Positions 1-7,515 of a stretch of DNA of 64,000 bases are shown in pieces. The translations under genes were made by a program, and so were the position numbers. The stretch is from contig JANYHM010000040.1 of the NCBI GenBank assembly GCA_025359065.1, positions 94,284 to 158,283 of the forward strand. Reading direction: 5' to 3'. Under the pieces are notes generated by a model. That model did not search any database. It had not been told where the DNA came from and saw only the letters and a program-made list of their open reading frames with translations. This DNA is from Synechococcales cyanobacterium GL140_1_metabinner_5_sub (lineage in GTDB: Bacteria; Cyanobacteriota; Cyanobacteriia; Cyanobacteriales; Chamaesiphonaceae). Position 1 is the first letter of the stretch; each line of letters begins with the position of its first letter.

Positions 1-310
1 GGCTAATGAAACTGGCAATGCTCCTTTGCAAGCAATTATTAAGATTGATTTGCAAACCAAAGAAACCATCACTTGGTCAGCAGCACCCTATGGTTTTGTC
101 AGTGAGCCACAGTTTATCGCCAAGCCCCAAGCAGCCAGCGAAGATGATGGCTGGGTAGTAACACTGGTTTATCAGGCCGATCGAAATGCTACTGATATCG
201 TCATTTTGGAGGCCAAAGATCTAACGGTGGTTGCCAAACTCCATCTTCCGCACCATCTGCCCTTTGGACTCCACGGCAGTTGGACAGACAAAATATTTCT
301 ACCGAGTTAA
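1..310 (+). CDS. Carotenoid oxygenase, C-terminal end (partial)
   Basis: The frame is open from the window edge and closes at 308-310, giving about 102 residues; the start lies outside the window. The segment SEPQF followed about 50 residues later by PFGLHGSW is the end of the RPE65/carotenoid cleavage dioxygenase family: the His of GLHGSW is the fourth iron-binding His of the beta-propeller and the Glu of SEPQF is a second-shell residue. The family cleaves carotenoids, apocarotenoids or stilbenes oxidatively. Substrate cannot be told from the tail. A second, much longer and clearly divergent member lies at 36000-38228. Bases 311-513 and 639-828 downstream hold no gene that I can see. Confidence 0.85.
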   Translation, partial: ANETGNAPLQAIIKIDLQTKETITWSAAPYGFVSEPQFIAKPQAASEDDGWVVTLVYQADRNATDIVILEAKDLTVVAKLHLPHHLPFGLHGSWTDKIFLPS

Positions 311-513
311 CAAAGATTTCTAGCAATTCCAAATTCAACTTTGAGAGACATCTGCAGCTAAAGTGCGGACTACAGGTGGAAAGTTCTTTCAGGATCTTTC
401 CATGCTTTTTTTTGCCGTCAAAATCTGACCAATTTGCATTGTGGTTTGATGAATGTAGTGGCTCAGCAATGAAAACGTGTTCCTGTGGGGTAGCAACTTA
501 AGACAGGACATTG

Positions 514-638
514 TTGCACTTGCCCTCACCCCAGCCCTCTCCCAAGTTTGGGAGAGGGAGCAAGAGACTACGTGGAATGATCCGGCTCCCCTTCTCCCAA
601 ATTTGGGAGAAGGGGCTGGGGGATGAGGGCAAGTGCAA
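514..638. repeat. 125-bp palindromic MITE-like element, copy 1
   Basis: The element is bounded by perfect 14-base inverted ends (ttgcacttgccctc at 514-527, its complement at 625-638). Inside are two further hairpins with arms around cctctccca/tgggagagg and ccccttctccca/tgggagaagggg, so the whole can fold as a three-armed structure. Copy 2, of exactly the same length, is at 3089-3213. Both are preceded by acattg and followed by a tctgctatt sequence. It has no coding capacity, so it would be a non-autonomous element or a mobile palindromic repeat. Confidence 0.85.
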
Positions 639-828
639 TATTTCTGCTATTTTGTCTCGCATTAAGTTGATACCCTTCCTGTGATGACTTTTACCACTGA
701 TTAAAATATCAACTAGCCGGAGCTTTCAACCTTACAGATAGAATGCTGTATAGGCTGAGTACCCTAGAATTATCTATCGCCAAGATGTCATAATCTAAAA
801 GTTGATCTGTGCGTGACTCGACGACCAC

Positions 829-2727
829 ATGGCTGAAAAACTTTTAAAAAATTGTTATTTGATTGAAAATGTCGATCGAGACCAGCTTGGCGCAGGTTCT
901 TTTGGCAAAACTTATTTAGCCAGAGACACCAGATACAAAAGCATTGTCAATGTGGTGGTTAAGCATTTACAGCCACCCCCAGGGAAGTTTGATGAGGCGC
1001 TGAAGTTTTTCAAACGGGAAGCAGAGGTACTAAAAAAGTTGGGTAGTGTGCATCCTCAAATCCCAACGTTGGTGGATTTTTTTGCTGAAGGCAATGAATT
1101 TTATTTGGTGCAGGAGTGGATTGATGGCGACACGCTGAGCAGTGTTTTGACCTACGGTCAGCGATGGACTCAAAAAGACACGATCGATTTGCTGATTGAA
1201 ATACTGGAGCCGTTAACATTTTGCCACGCTGAAGGCACTATTCACCGCGACTTAAAACCATCAAACCTGATGCGTCGCCGGGAAGATCAGCAGCTAGTGA
1301 TTATTGATTTTGGGGCAGTGCGCGAAATTGGGCAGTTAACTCTGCTGCCTAATGGTGAAGAGCGCCCTGGTTCGGTCATTGGAACACCAGGATATGCTTC
1401 GCCGGAACAATCATCGCTAAGTTCTCCTTCTCCGGTGTTGGCCAGTGATATTTACGCGGTGGGGGCGATCGGTATCCAAGCAATGACTGGACTGTCACCT
1501 GATATGATTGACACTCCGTTTGAAGAAATTCCTCGGTGGTGGGAAGTGCCAAATTGCACTAACGCTACTCCAGAATTCACTGCTGTACTAAACAAAATGT
1601 TGGCATTTTCGCCCAAGGCTCGTTACTATGATGCCTCGGCAACACTAGAGGCGCTGAGAGCCATCACTGCAAAATATCCATCAGGAATTTCCGCTAAGCC
1701 AATTAATTCACCACCTACGCCGCAACCATCCACTCCGTTGCCGTCAGTGGTCACACAGCCCAGCATTGTTATTCCAGGATCTCCTTCGTCAATTGAAATT
1801 TCGCCAGCTTCTAAGTTTGTAAGTAAGGCTGGTCAACTCAGCCAAGAAATATTTACTTTTGAAACTGCCAAGTTAGAGGAAATTTCTGTAGAAGAAGTCG
1901 AGATCGTGAAAAAGCCAGGATGGTTAGGCTTTGGCGAGAGAGAAAAACAAGTAACTACAATGGTGCAAGTCTGGCAAATTAAAAAGAGTCATGGTAAAGC
2001 GGAGCGCTTTATCGAAAATTTAGGCGATGGTGTGAGCCTAGAGATGGTTTATGTGCCAGCCGGTAGCTTCATGATGGGTTCTGAGGAACAGGAACGTGAA
2101 AAACCAAGGCATGTGGTGAATGTACCCGGTTTTTATATGGGCAGGTACCAAGTTACTCAAGAGCAATATCTGAAGATAACTAGTGAAAATCCTTCTCAGT
2201 GGCAAGATGCTAAGTTACCGGTAGAGCGGGTATCATGGCATGAGGCTCAGATATTTTGTCAACAATTAAATGTTTGCACCGGTAAAGAGTTTCGATTGCC
2301 CAGTGAGGCTGAGTGGGAATATGCCTGTAGAGCCAATACTGATACGCCATTTCACTTTGGGGAAACTATCAGTACAGAATTAGCTAACTATAATGGGGAT
2401 TTTGTCTATGGGTCAGGAGTTAAAGGGGTTTATAGAAATCAGACTACTCCTGTTGGTAGTTTCCCTGCAAATGGCTTTGGATTGCACGATATGCATGGCA
2501 ATATTTTGGAATGGTGTTTAGATAGTTGGCATGATAATTATCAAGGCGCACCGATCAATGGTAGTTCCTGGACGAGCCAGAGAAATAGTGCTCATGTACT
2601 GCGCGGCGGCTCGTGCATCGACGTTCCTAATTACTGCCGTTCGGCTGATCGCAGCAGGAACAGGCTAGCTTTCCACTACGACTTCATTGGTTTTCGAGTA
2701 GTGTATGCCCTAGCGAGGACTTCTTAA
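829..2727 (+). CDS. Ser/Thr protein kinase fused to SUMF1/EgtB-type domain
   Basis: A 632-residue protein. The Hanks-type kinase comes first: glycine loop LGAGSFGKTYLA near residue 21, ATP-binding Lys in VVVKHL, catalytic HRDLKPSN near 139, DFGAVRE near 160, and GTPGYASPEQ in the activation segment. A Pro/Ser-rich linker (about 285-330) follows. From about residue 398 to the end is a formylglycine-generating-enzyme-like domain (MVYVPAGSFMMGS, LPSEAEWEYA, HGNILEWC, LRGGS). In true FGE the first catalytic Cys lies three residues after GGS; here that place is Asp (GGSCIDVPNYC), so formylglycine formation is doubtful and a binding or EgtB/PvdO-like role is possible. Cytosolic, with no membrane segment. 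I see no Shine-Dalgarno sequence before the ATG. Kinase-SUMF1 fusions are common in cyanobacteria; the target is unknown. Confidence 0.92.
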   Translation: MAEKLLKNCYLIENVDRDQLGAGSFGKTYLARDTRYKSIVNVVVKHLQPPPGKFDEALKFFKREAEVLKKLGSVHPQIPTLVDFFAEGNEFYLVQEWIDGDTLSSVLTYGQRWTQKDTIDLLIEILEPLTFCHAEGTIHRDLKPSNLMRRREDQQLVIIDFGAVREIGQLTLLPNGEERPGSVIGTPGYASPEQSSLSSPSPVLASDIYAVGAIGIQAMTGLSPDMIDTPFEEIPRWWEVPNCTNATPEFTAVLNKMLAFSPKARYYDASATLEALRAITAKYPSGISAKPINSPPTPQPSTPLPSVVTQPSIVIPGSPSSIEISPASKFVSKAGQLSQEIFTFETAKLEEISVEEVEIVKKPGWLGFGEREKQVTTMVQVWQIKKSHGKAERFIENLGDGVSLEMVYVPAGSFMMGSEEQEREKPRHVVNVPGFYMGRYQVTQEQYLKITSENPSQWQDAKLPVERVSWHEAQIFCQQLNVCTGKEFRLPSEAEWEYACRANTDTPFHFGETISTELANYNGDFVYGSGVKGVYRNQTTPVGSFPANGFGLHDMHGNILEWCLDSWHDNYQGAPINGSSWTSQRNSAHVLRGGSCIDVPNYCRSADRSRNRLAFHYDFIGFRVVYALARTS

Positions 2728-2789
2728 CCCTTTGTTCTCTTGCTCTTTTGCCCTTTGAGCGCGAAGCGCAAGTGATTAGTTGCCTTTTT

Positions 2790-2864
2790 ATGGATGAAGC
2801 TGATTACAAAATACGTGATAGCCCACTATTACAGAACATCCGCAAAGAAGGAGTTTTGCTATGA
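2790..2864 (+). pseudogene. MNT nucleotidyltransferase, C-terminal remnant
   Basis: An open stretch of 24 codons ends in LLQNIRKEGVLL, the usual tail of MNT-domain antitoxins that sit in front of HEPN toxins. Its stop overlaps the start of the following HEPN fragment by ATGA, the coupling expected of an intact MNT-HEPN pair. Nothing of the nucleotidyltransferase core (GSRARG or DxD motifs) is found upstream, so only the tail survived. Family assignment is by motif recall and by its neighbour. Confidence 0.5.
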
Positions 2865-3010
2865 CCGACGAGCAACGAGAACTTTTACTCAAAGCCCAGC
2901 ATAGCCTATCGGCAGCCCAACTGCTCTTAGCTAACAACTATCCAGAGTATGCGAGTTCCTCCTGACTTTCACCGCTTTTTAATTGAATCTCAAGAACTAT
3001 GCACCACTAG
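2861..3010 (+). pseudogene. HEPN-domain toxin, decayed
   Basis: ATG at 2861 opens a frame reading MTDEQRELLLKAQHSL and on to NNYPEYASS, which matches the start of HEPN proteins, then stops at 2963-2965. A second frame (from about 2955) reads VPPDFHRFLIESQEL and then CTTSD before a stop exactly where HEPN proteins continue with YG/YV. The two parts fit one gene with an internal deletion and nonsense change. HEPN proteins are usually RNases neutralised by MNT partners (AMPylation). The 125-bp element copy 2 lies just downstream and may have split off the C-terminus (3230-3365). Confidence 0.5.
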
Positions 3011-3088
3011 CGACTAAGTAGGTAAATCTAATTAAACTTTAGATAATTTTAGTCTTGGTAAGGGATAACAATTTTAAGCGGTACATTG

Positions 3089-3213
3089 TTGCACTTGCCC
3101 TCTCCCCAGCCCTCTCCCAAACTTGGGAGAGGGAGCAAGAGACTACGTTAGATGTTCCGGCTCCCCTTCTCCCAGAATTGGGAGAAGGGGTTGGGGGATG
3201 AGGGCAAGTGCAA
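3089..3213. repeat. 125-bp palindromic MITE-like element, copy 2
   Basis: Same length and same 14-base inverted ends as the copy at 514-638, with a few internal substitutions that keep the hairpin arms (for example tctcccagaattgggaga against tctcccaaatttgggaga). Such compensated or symmetric changes suggest that structure is what is conserved. It sits between the main HEPN remnant and a possible HEPN tail, so it may have inserted into that gene. Confidence 0.85.
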
Positions 3214-3229
3214 GGTCTCTGCTATTCTT

Positions 3230-3365
3230 GGCAAGGCTTTCAGGTCATCTCATTTTACATTTAATTGCTTGTGCCTACTTATGGACAGCTCAATCCAGTG
3301 AACAAACTGATCGTGCTCAGCAGTTTTTAGACTTGGCAATACAGGCAATTGGCAATGTTGATTAA
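3230..3365 (+). pseudogene. Possible HEPN C-terminal tail separated by the repeat
   Basis: The frame closing at 3363-3365 ends SSEQTDRAQQFLDLAIQAIG, a helical tail of the kind found at the end of cyanobacterial HEPN proteins (a run of the form QAxxFLxxAxxxIG). No start codon or ribosome binding site of its own is visible, and the frame runs backwards into the 125-bp repeat. I infer that it is the displaced end of the HEPN gene. It could instead belong to an unrelated lost gene. Confidence 0.3.
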
Positions 3366-3415
3366 TTCTTAGATTTGCTAGTATGATGTTTTCAAGTAGT
3401 GAATAGGTGTACATT

Positions 3416-3601
3416 ATGCAAATAGATAGAATTACTATCAATCCTAAACAAATGAATGGTCAGCCCTGTATTCGCAACATGCGACTGACAGTTAAACGAA
3501 TAGTTGAATTATTGGCGGTTTACCCCGATCGATCAGAACTATTCCAAGAATTTCCAGAGCTAGAAGAAGACATCCAACAAGCCTTGTTCACTACACATTG
3601 A
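3416..3601 (+). CDS. DUF433 antitoxin-like protein, slightly short
   Basis: A 61-residue protein, MQIDRITINPKQMNGQPCIR, followed by a second conserved block FPELEEDIQQAL. This is the DUF433 fold, a small winged-helix antitoxin that usually pairs with a DUF5615 PIN-like RNase. ATG at 3416 is preferred over the upstream GTG at 3407 because family members begin at this Met. The normal tail of about a dozen residues after QQAL (typically YAA...) is missing: the frame ends in FTTH. No DUF5615 toxin follows, so this is probably an orphan or degraded antitoxin. Confidence 0.7.
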   Translation: MQIDRITINPKQMNGQPCIRNMRLTVKRIVELLAVYPDRSELFQEFPELEEDIQQALFTTH

Positions 3602-3611
3602 GATTTTAACT

Positions 3612-3896
3612 ATGACAAAAACAACTGTAGAACGCCAAAACTTAATTGAGACCATCAACACCCTACCAGACGAAGCTCTGATCGAGCTGGCCAGTTTTAT
3701 GGAATACCTTCGGTTTAAAACAGTCCAATATCAAAACACTGAACCTCCCAAGCAAAATTTTTTACTGGCGATCGCAGGTCTAGGAGATTCTGGACAATCA
3801 GATATTTCAGACTGTGACGAAGCAATTCTCTGCAATGAAATCGACCCGATACATGGCTGGATCAGCACCCCCAGGACTCCACAACGATCACGTTAA
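3612..3896 (+). CDS. Short antitoxin-like protein (DUF2281 type), toxin missing
   Basis: A 94-residue protein 10 bases after the DUF433 gene. The N-terminal helix pair LPDEALIELASFMEYLRFK is like cyanobacterial DUF2281/VapB-type antitoxins, and the segment ILCNEIDPIHGW is a usual C-terminal signature of those proteins. The last 13 residues (STPRTPQRSR) do not look native, and no PIN-domain VapC follows, so the module seems cut at its 3' end. Orphan antitoxin remnant; assignment by motif only. Confidence 0.55.
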   Translation: MTKTTVERQNLIETINTLPDEALIELASFMEYLRFKTVQYQNTEPPKQNFLLAIAGLGDSGQSDISDCDEAILCNEIDPIHGWISTPRTPQRSR

Positions 3897-4275
3897 TATC
3901 AACCGCTTATTTTTTTGTTATTCATAATAAGAATGCGGGATGTGGGAAACTCAGTGGCTTTAGCCCTGAGAGGGAAGCGACTCGGGGGACTTTAGTCCCC
4001 TTCTGCCGATAGGCAAAAAGAAAAACTAAAGTTGCACCATTTTTGCTATATTAACTAAAGTTGCAGATAGTAAATTCAACTACGTGTCGAACCATTCCTA
4101 GTAAGGGTGTAATCCCCGCCAACTTAGTACGGCTATAGAGAGCCAACACAAAAAGGGTAAGCAATGGCAGGGTGGGGAGCGTACCGAACTGGCTAGCGTT
4201 GAACCTTTGAAGCAATTAAAAGATAAAAGTAAGCGCAATTGCAATACCTCTTGTATGGGTAGTTGTTTTGAGCGT
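3897..4275. other. Intergenic stretch with repeat sequence and possible intron remnant
   Basis: No gene seen. At 3955-3973 lies gtggctttagccctgagag, which recurs at 4347-4365. The first copy continues into a palindrome around gggggactttagtcccc, a common style of cyanobacterial small repeat. Bases about 4085-4205 (gtcgaaccattcctag, gtgtaatccccgcca, gtacggctatag, gcgtaccgaactgg) resemble from memory the 5' part (domain I) of cyanobacterial group II introns, but no reverse transcriptase follows. This last reading is weak. Confidence 0.3.
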
Positions 4276-4547
4276 CTAGAGGCACCCTTGACAGTCGCCT
4301 TTAATAGCGTTGATGGCTATCAAGCTGGAGTTATTAAGAATCTCTGTGGCTTTAGCCCTGAGAGTGTCAATCCGAGATTTCATGGTGAGCAAAATCGATC
4401 GAAGATAATCTACATTTTGGGGTTCCCCACCATAGCGTCAAGCCACAAAGGCCACAACAATCGGCTCCATCATCAGGCCGATCGAACCATCCAGACCCTG
4501 CCAACGCAGCATTGCAAGTTTGACTTGACTCAGGGACGTTGTGCCAA
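4276..4547 (-). pseudogene. Unidentified decayed reading frame next to the Rpn gene
   Basis: On the minus strand, overlapping the end of the Rpn gene in another frame, the sequence reads LSQVKLAMLRWQGLDGSIGL and on to IVVAFVA, then one TGA. It continues in frame through RYGGEPQNVDYLRSILLTMK and TLRAKATEILNN to a stop at 4276. The composition looks like real protein interrupted by one nonsense codon. I do not recognise the family. Chance openness on the antisense of nothing else cannot be excluded. Confidence 0.25.
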
Positions 4548-5531
4548 CCAATCTATTAAGTTCTCAATACTGCTGAAATCCATCGCTGCTTCGTGGAGAG
4601 ATTCTAGTTGTTCGATCGACAGTTGTTGAATTTGATGGGCCACAGCCTTTGGTACTGACTCAAACTTGCGTACTAGCAGCCGTTGCACCAGCCGTTCGAT
4701 CATTTGCCGTCCTTGTTCAAGTCCTTGTTCAAGTCCTCGTTCAAGTCCTTGTTCAAGTCCCTTTTCTAGCCAGCTTGTTGTAAGTTGCATGATTTTCTCT
4801 CGTTCTTGAGGCATTTTAATTTTAGCAACTTCTGCCTGAAAGCTGTCTTCCTCAATAGCATTAAGCCGTAAATATGTATCTACAAAGCTAGAGATGAGAA
4901 AGCTGCGGGCAGGGTCTAGTTTGAGAGTGACCAGCAATCGCAGGCATTCTACTTTTACCTTGGGTCGGTCTTCAGGAGCGATGCGCATTTTAGCCATGAG
5001 GGCGGCTGCAATGGGGTTTTGGTACTGGAGAAAATCTCGCCAGTTGAGACGATTGAGTTGGACGGCATGAAATTTGAAGCTCAGGACATCTAAACCGGGC
5101 AGTGTGATCCGGTACTCGCTGAGTTCTGGGCGATATGGGGTCTCGAAGGAAAAGATAACCAAGGGATAAATAGGAATGCGATGTTGGTTGTGCAGTTGGG
5201 AAAAGTAGAAGAAAATCCGCTGCTCGAATTGAGCCTTGCTGAGAGCTTGGTTTTCGAGGTGGATTAATACCATTTGGGCTTGGGATGGGCGGCGTTTGCC
5301 GGAAGCCGGTTGGGATAGAGGAACTTGGAGTTCTACTCTGGCAAGGAGGTCAATAGCTTTACGCTCACCTTCAATGAGATCAGTGAAATATTCTTGGGGT
5401 AAGAATTCTACGGTGTCTGGTTGGATGTGGCTGAGCAGTTCTGGGGCAAAGAGGGCTAGAAAATCCAAAAAGAAGGTTTGAATTAGCTGCTTAAACAGTT
5501 GGTCATGGTCGATGGAGTTGTTCATACGCAT
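4530..5531 (-). CDS. Rpn-family PD-(D/E)XK nuclease (recombination-promoting nuclease/putative transposase)
   Basis: About 333 residues. The N-terminal half has the Rpn/YhgA-like nuclease layout: FLALFAPELLSHI, then RVELQVP and an MVLIHLENQ segment that supplies the catalytic acidic residues, followed by RIPIYPLVIFSF. The C-terminus has a run of GLEQGLERGLEQGLEQGR repeats (about residues 260-280) ahead of a helical domain (DUF4351-like). ATG at 5531 is chosen; a TTG at 5546 overlaps the stop of the upstream nitrilase by four bases, so the two genes are co-transcribed in any case. Family members cleave DNA and promote RecA-independent recombination in E. coli; no insertion-sequence ends are seen here. 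Confidence 0.85.
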   Translation of the reverse strand: MRMNNSIDHDQLFKQLIQTFFLDFLALFAPELLSHIQPDTVEFLPQEYFTDLIEGERKAIDLLARVELQVPLSQPASGKRRPSQAQMVLIHLENQALSKAQFEQRIFFYFSQLHNQHRIPIYPLVIFSFETPYRPELSEYRITLPGLDVLSFKFHAVQLNRLNWRDFLQYQNPIAAALMAKMRIAPEDRPKVKVECLRLLVTLKLDPARSFLISSFVDTYLRLNAIEEDSFQAEVAKIKMPQEREKIMQLTTSWLEKGLEQGLERGLEQGLEQGRQMIERLVQRLLVRKFESVPKAVAHQIQQLSIEQLESLHEAAMDFSSIENLIDWLAQRP

Positions 5532-5542
5532 CAAAAATTTGA

Positions 5543-6355
5543 TCAACCAAACATCCGATGCTGCAAGGAAGGCATCTGACGACGCACCTGCGCCAATCGA
5601 CTAGGCGAAATCTCTGCTACTGCCACTCCAGGAGCATCGCCAGCATCTGCTAACACCACTCCCCAAGGATCTACAATCATGGCGTGACCATGAGTATAGC
5701 GCATGGCATAGTGGTTGCCGGTTTGTGCTGGAGCCAAGACATAACAGGTGTTCTCGATCGCCCTAGCCTGCAACAACACCTGCCAATGATCCTTCCCGGT
5801 ATAAGCCGTAAAAGCCGCTGGCACAAACAACACCTCAGCCCCCTGCTTAGAAAGATGCCGATATAGCTCTGGAAACCTTACGTCATAGCAAACCGACAGA
5901 CCTAAATTCCCCAACTCTTCTGATTTATAGACCTCTGGTAGCTCATTACCAGCTTTCACTGTTTTAGATTCCAAGTAAGTATTGCCGTCAGGTAGATCCA
6001 CATCAAACAAATGCACTTTCTGATATCTTGATAGCTCCTGACCATCGGGACCGATCAGCAAAGCCGTGTTGTAAACCTGATTTTCGCCAGCAGGTGTAGG
6101 AAAACCACCACCAAGCAAAGTAATTTGAAACTTTTGGGCAGCCGTTTTTAAGAATTTTTCAGTGGAAACAGCAATCTGGCTAGCTTGGGCAATTTTGGCT
6201 CCTTCTTGACCCAAAAAAGCAAAATTTTCTGGTAGAGACACCAACTCAGCACCGCGCCTCACCGCCAAATCGATCAGCTCCTCGGCCTGTGCCAAGTTCT
6301 GTTCCAGGTTGGGGGAGCTAGTCATCTGAACGGCAGCGGCGAGATAAGATTTCAT
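5543..6355 (-). CDS. Carbon-nitrogen hydrolase, Nit1-type amidase
   Basis: A 270-residue cytosolic enzyme of the nitrilase superfamily. The catalytic triad is visible: Glu in SLPENFAFLG (about residue 42), Lys in YQKVHLFDVD (about 113), and Cys in LSVCYDVRFPELYR (about 154). The combination LFDVDLP with CYDVRFPELYR is the signature of the Nit1 branch, which repairs deaminated glutathione. Length is normal. The petL-like gene lies 66 bases upstream on the same strand, and the Rpn gene follows directly with a stop/start overlap if its TTG start is used. Confidence 0.9.
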   Translation of the reverse strand: MKSYLAAAVQMTSSPNLEQNLAQAEELIDLAVRRGAELVSLPENFAFLGQEGAKIAQASQIAVSTEKFLKTAAQKFQITLLGGGFPTPAGENQVYNTALLIGPDGQELSRYQKVHLFDVDLPDGNTYLESKTVKAGNELPEVYKSEELGNLGLSVCYDVRFPELYRHLSKQGAEVLFVPAAFTAYTGKDHWQVLLQARAIENTCYVLAPAQTGNHYAMRYTHGHAMIVDPWGVVLADAGDAPGVAVAEISPSRLAQVRRQMPSLQHRMFG

Positions 6356-6421
6356 TGCAGTAAAAACAAAGGTGAATGAGGATCAGACAGATTCGCCGCC
6401 TCGCGGCGAATCTTAGGGATT

Positions 6422-6514
6422 TTAGATAACTTTGGCAGCGCGTAAGCCAAAAAATAGAGCAACCGCAGCAATGGCCATCGCACCCAAAAAGCCAACGTAT
6501 ATAAACAAGGCCAT
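6422..6514 (-). CDS. petL: Cytochrome b6f subunit PetL (6.5-kDa class small subunit)
   Basis: A 30-residue single-membrane-span peptide reading MALFIYVGFLGAMAIAAVAL, then FFGLRAAKVI. Cyanobacterial PetL proteins are 31-32 residues with the pattern of a hydrophobic helix followed by FGLRxxKxI, which this matches. Start ATG at 6514 is supported by an AGGAGAG box about 9 bases upstream (complement of ctctcct). PetL sits at the edge of the b6f dimer in the thylakoid membrane and helps its stability. Another tiny photosynthetic subunit is possible, but the C-terminal pattern favours PetL. It is too short for most gene finders. Confidence 0.7.
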   Translation of the reverse strand: MALFIYVGFLGAMAIAAVALFFGLRAAKVI

Positions 6515-6687
6515 AATAAAACTCTCCTGAATAATTTTTTTATCGAACATTCAGCACCCATTAAACCATTCTGCTGAGTCCTGCGTCTATCATGATTTTG
6601 CCTAGTCTGAGGTCAGCCTCTGACGTGTTCCCTAATTCTGTTGTATTTTAGGGAAAGATTATTGTCCAGTTGTTATTCTTTATTCCT

Positions 6688-7395
6688 ATGAATCAAATTC
6701 GGTTATTTTGCCAAAAGCTTTGCCTGCTCTGCGTTGCGGCATTAATGGCTTGGCAGATCTGCTTGTTACCAGTAGCAGCCACAGCTCTATACGAAATTCC
6801 TACCATTTCTCAGGGAGTACCTACTTGGTCGATCGATAAAGCCGGAGTGCTTAGCGTGGCGACCAAGGCCAAGATCAATAGCACCATGGAGAAGCTGGCG
6901 GCAGATACTGGCAAGGAAATTAGGTTCGTGACCATCCATCGCTTTGATTATGGAGACAACGCACAGACTTTTGCCACCAAGATTTTCCAGAAGTGGTTTC
7001 CAACTGAAGAGGCTCAAAAAAATCAGATGCTCATTTTGCTCGATGATCTCACTAATACTACTGGAGTATCTACTGGCGCGGGAGTTAAAGAAGTGATGAG
7101 CGATGCGATCGCCGTCAGTATTACTACCGAAACCATGTTGGTGCCTTTGCGTACTGGTAATAAGTACAATCAATCTTTCTCTGATGCGGTCGATCGAGTT
7201 GTGGCAGTGATTACTGGTCAACCAGATCCGGGGCCACCAGTCATTAAGGAAACAGCCGTTGCTGGCAGCACTTACCTGACCGCCGAAGAAACCAATGCCA
7301 ATCGCTTTAGTTTTACGACGATTGTGATTGTGCTGTTGATTGCGGCCACTGTACTACCAATGCTGACTTGGTGGTGGTATCAAAACCAAGACTAG
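6688..7395 (+). CDS. TPM-domain protein, Psb32-like
   Basis: About 235 residues. N-terminal signal peptide with a hydrophobic core (CLLCVAALMAWQICLLPVAA), then a TPM domain (VLSVATKAKINSTMEKLA, KEIRFVTIHRFDYG, QMLILLDDLTNTTGVSTGAG), and one C-terminal membrane span (TIVIVLLIAATVLPMLTWWW). Cyanobacterial Psb32, involved in photosystem II repair and photoprotection, has this exact architecture; it would face the lumen. ATG at 6688 is preferred to a TTG at 6670. The gene is followed by a strong bidirectional terminator. Confidence 0.85.
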   Translation: MNQIRLFCQKLCLLCVAALMAWQICLLPVAATALYEIPTISQGVPTWSIDKAGVLSVATKAKINSTMEKLAADTGKEIRFVTIHRFDYGDNAQTFATKIFQKWFPTEEAQKNQMLILLDDLTNTTGVSTGAGVKEVMSDAIAVSITTETMLVPLRTGNKYNQSFSDAVDRVVAVITGQPDPGPPVIKETAVAGSTYLTAEETNANRFSFTTIVIVLLIAATVLPMLTWWWYQNQD

Positions 7396-7467
7396 GATTG
7401 TTTCCAAAGCTTTTAAAGAGAGCATGATATTGCACTACGGTATCAAACCGAGGGTTTTCTACGCTCA

Positions 7468-7504
7468 TGAAAAAAGCAGGTTGATACTATCAACCTGCTT
7501 TTTA
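7468..7504. terminator. Bidirectional rho-independent terminator
   Basis: The arms agcaggttgata and tatcaacctgct are perfect complements around a tiny loop (7475-7499), with an A-run before and a T-run after. It lies between the convergent Psb32-like gene and DUF4912 gene and can serve both. Confidence 0.9.
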
Positions 7505-7515
7505 ATTTCAACAAT

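Noticed and set aside
3123..3365. 80-codon gene starting inside the 125-bp repeat
   Set aside because: The first half is translated from the palindrome (Arg/Gly-rich nonsense); only the tail looks like protein and is reported as a possible HEPN end.
4207..4629. Plus-strand open frame of 140 codons
   Set aside because: It is Cys/Ser-rich, overlaps the Rpn gene antisense, and shows no family motif; judged a shadow.
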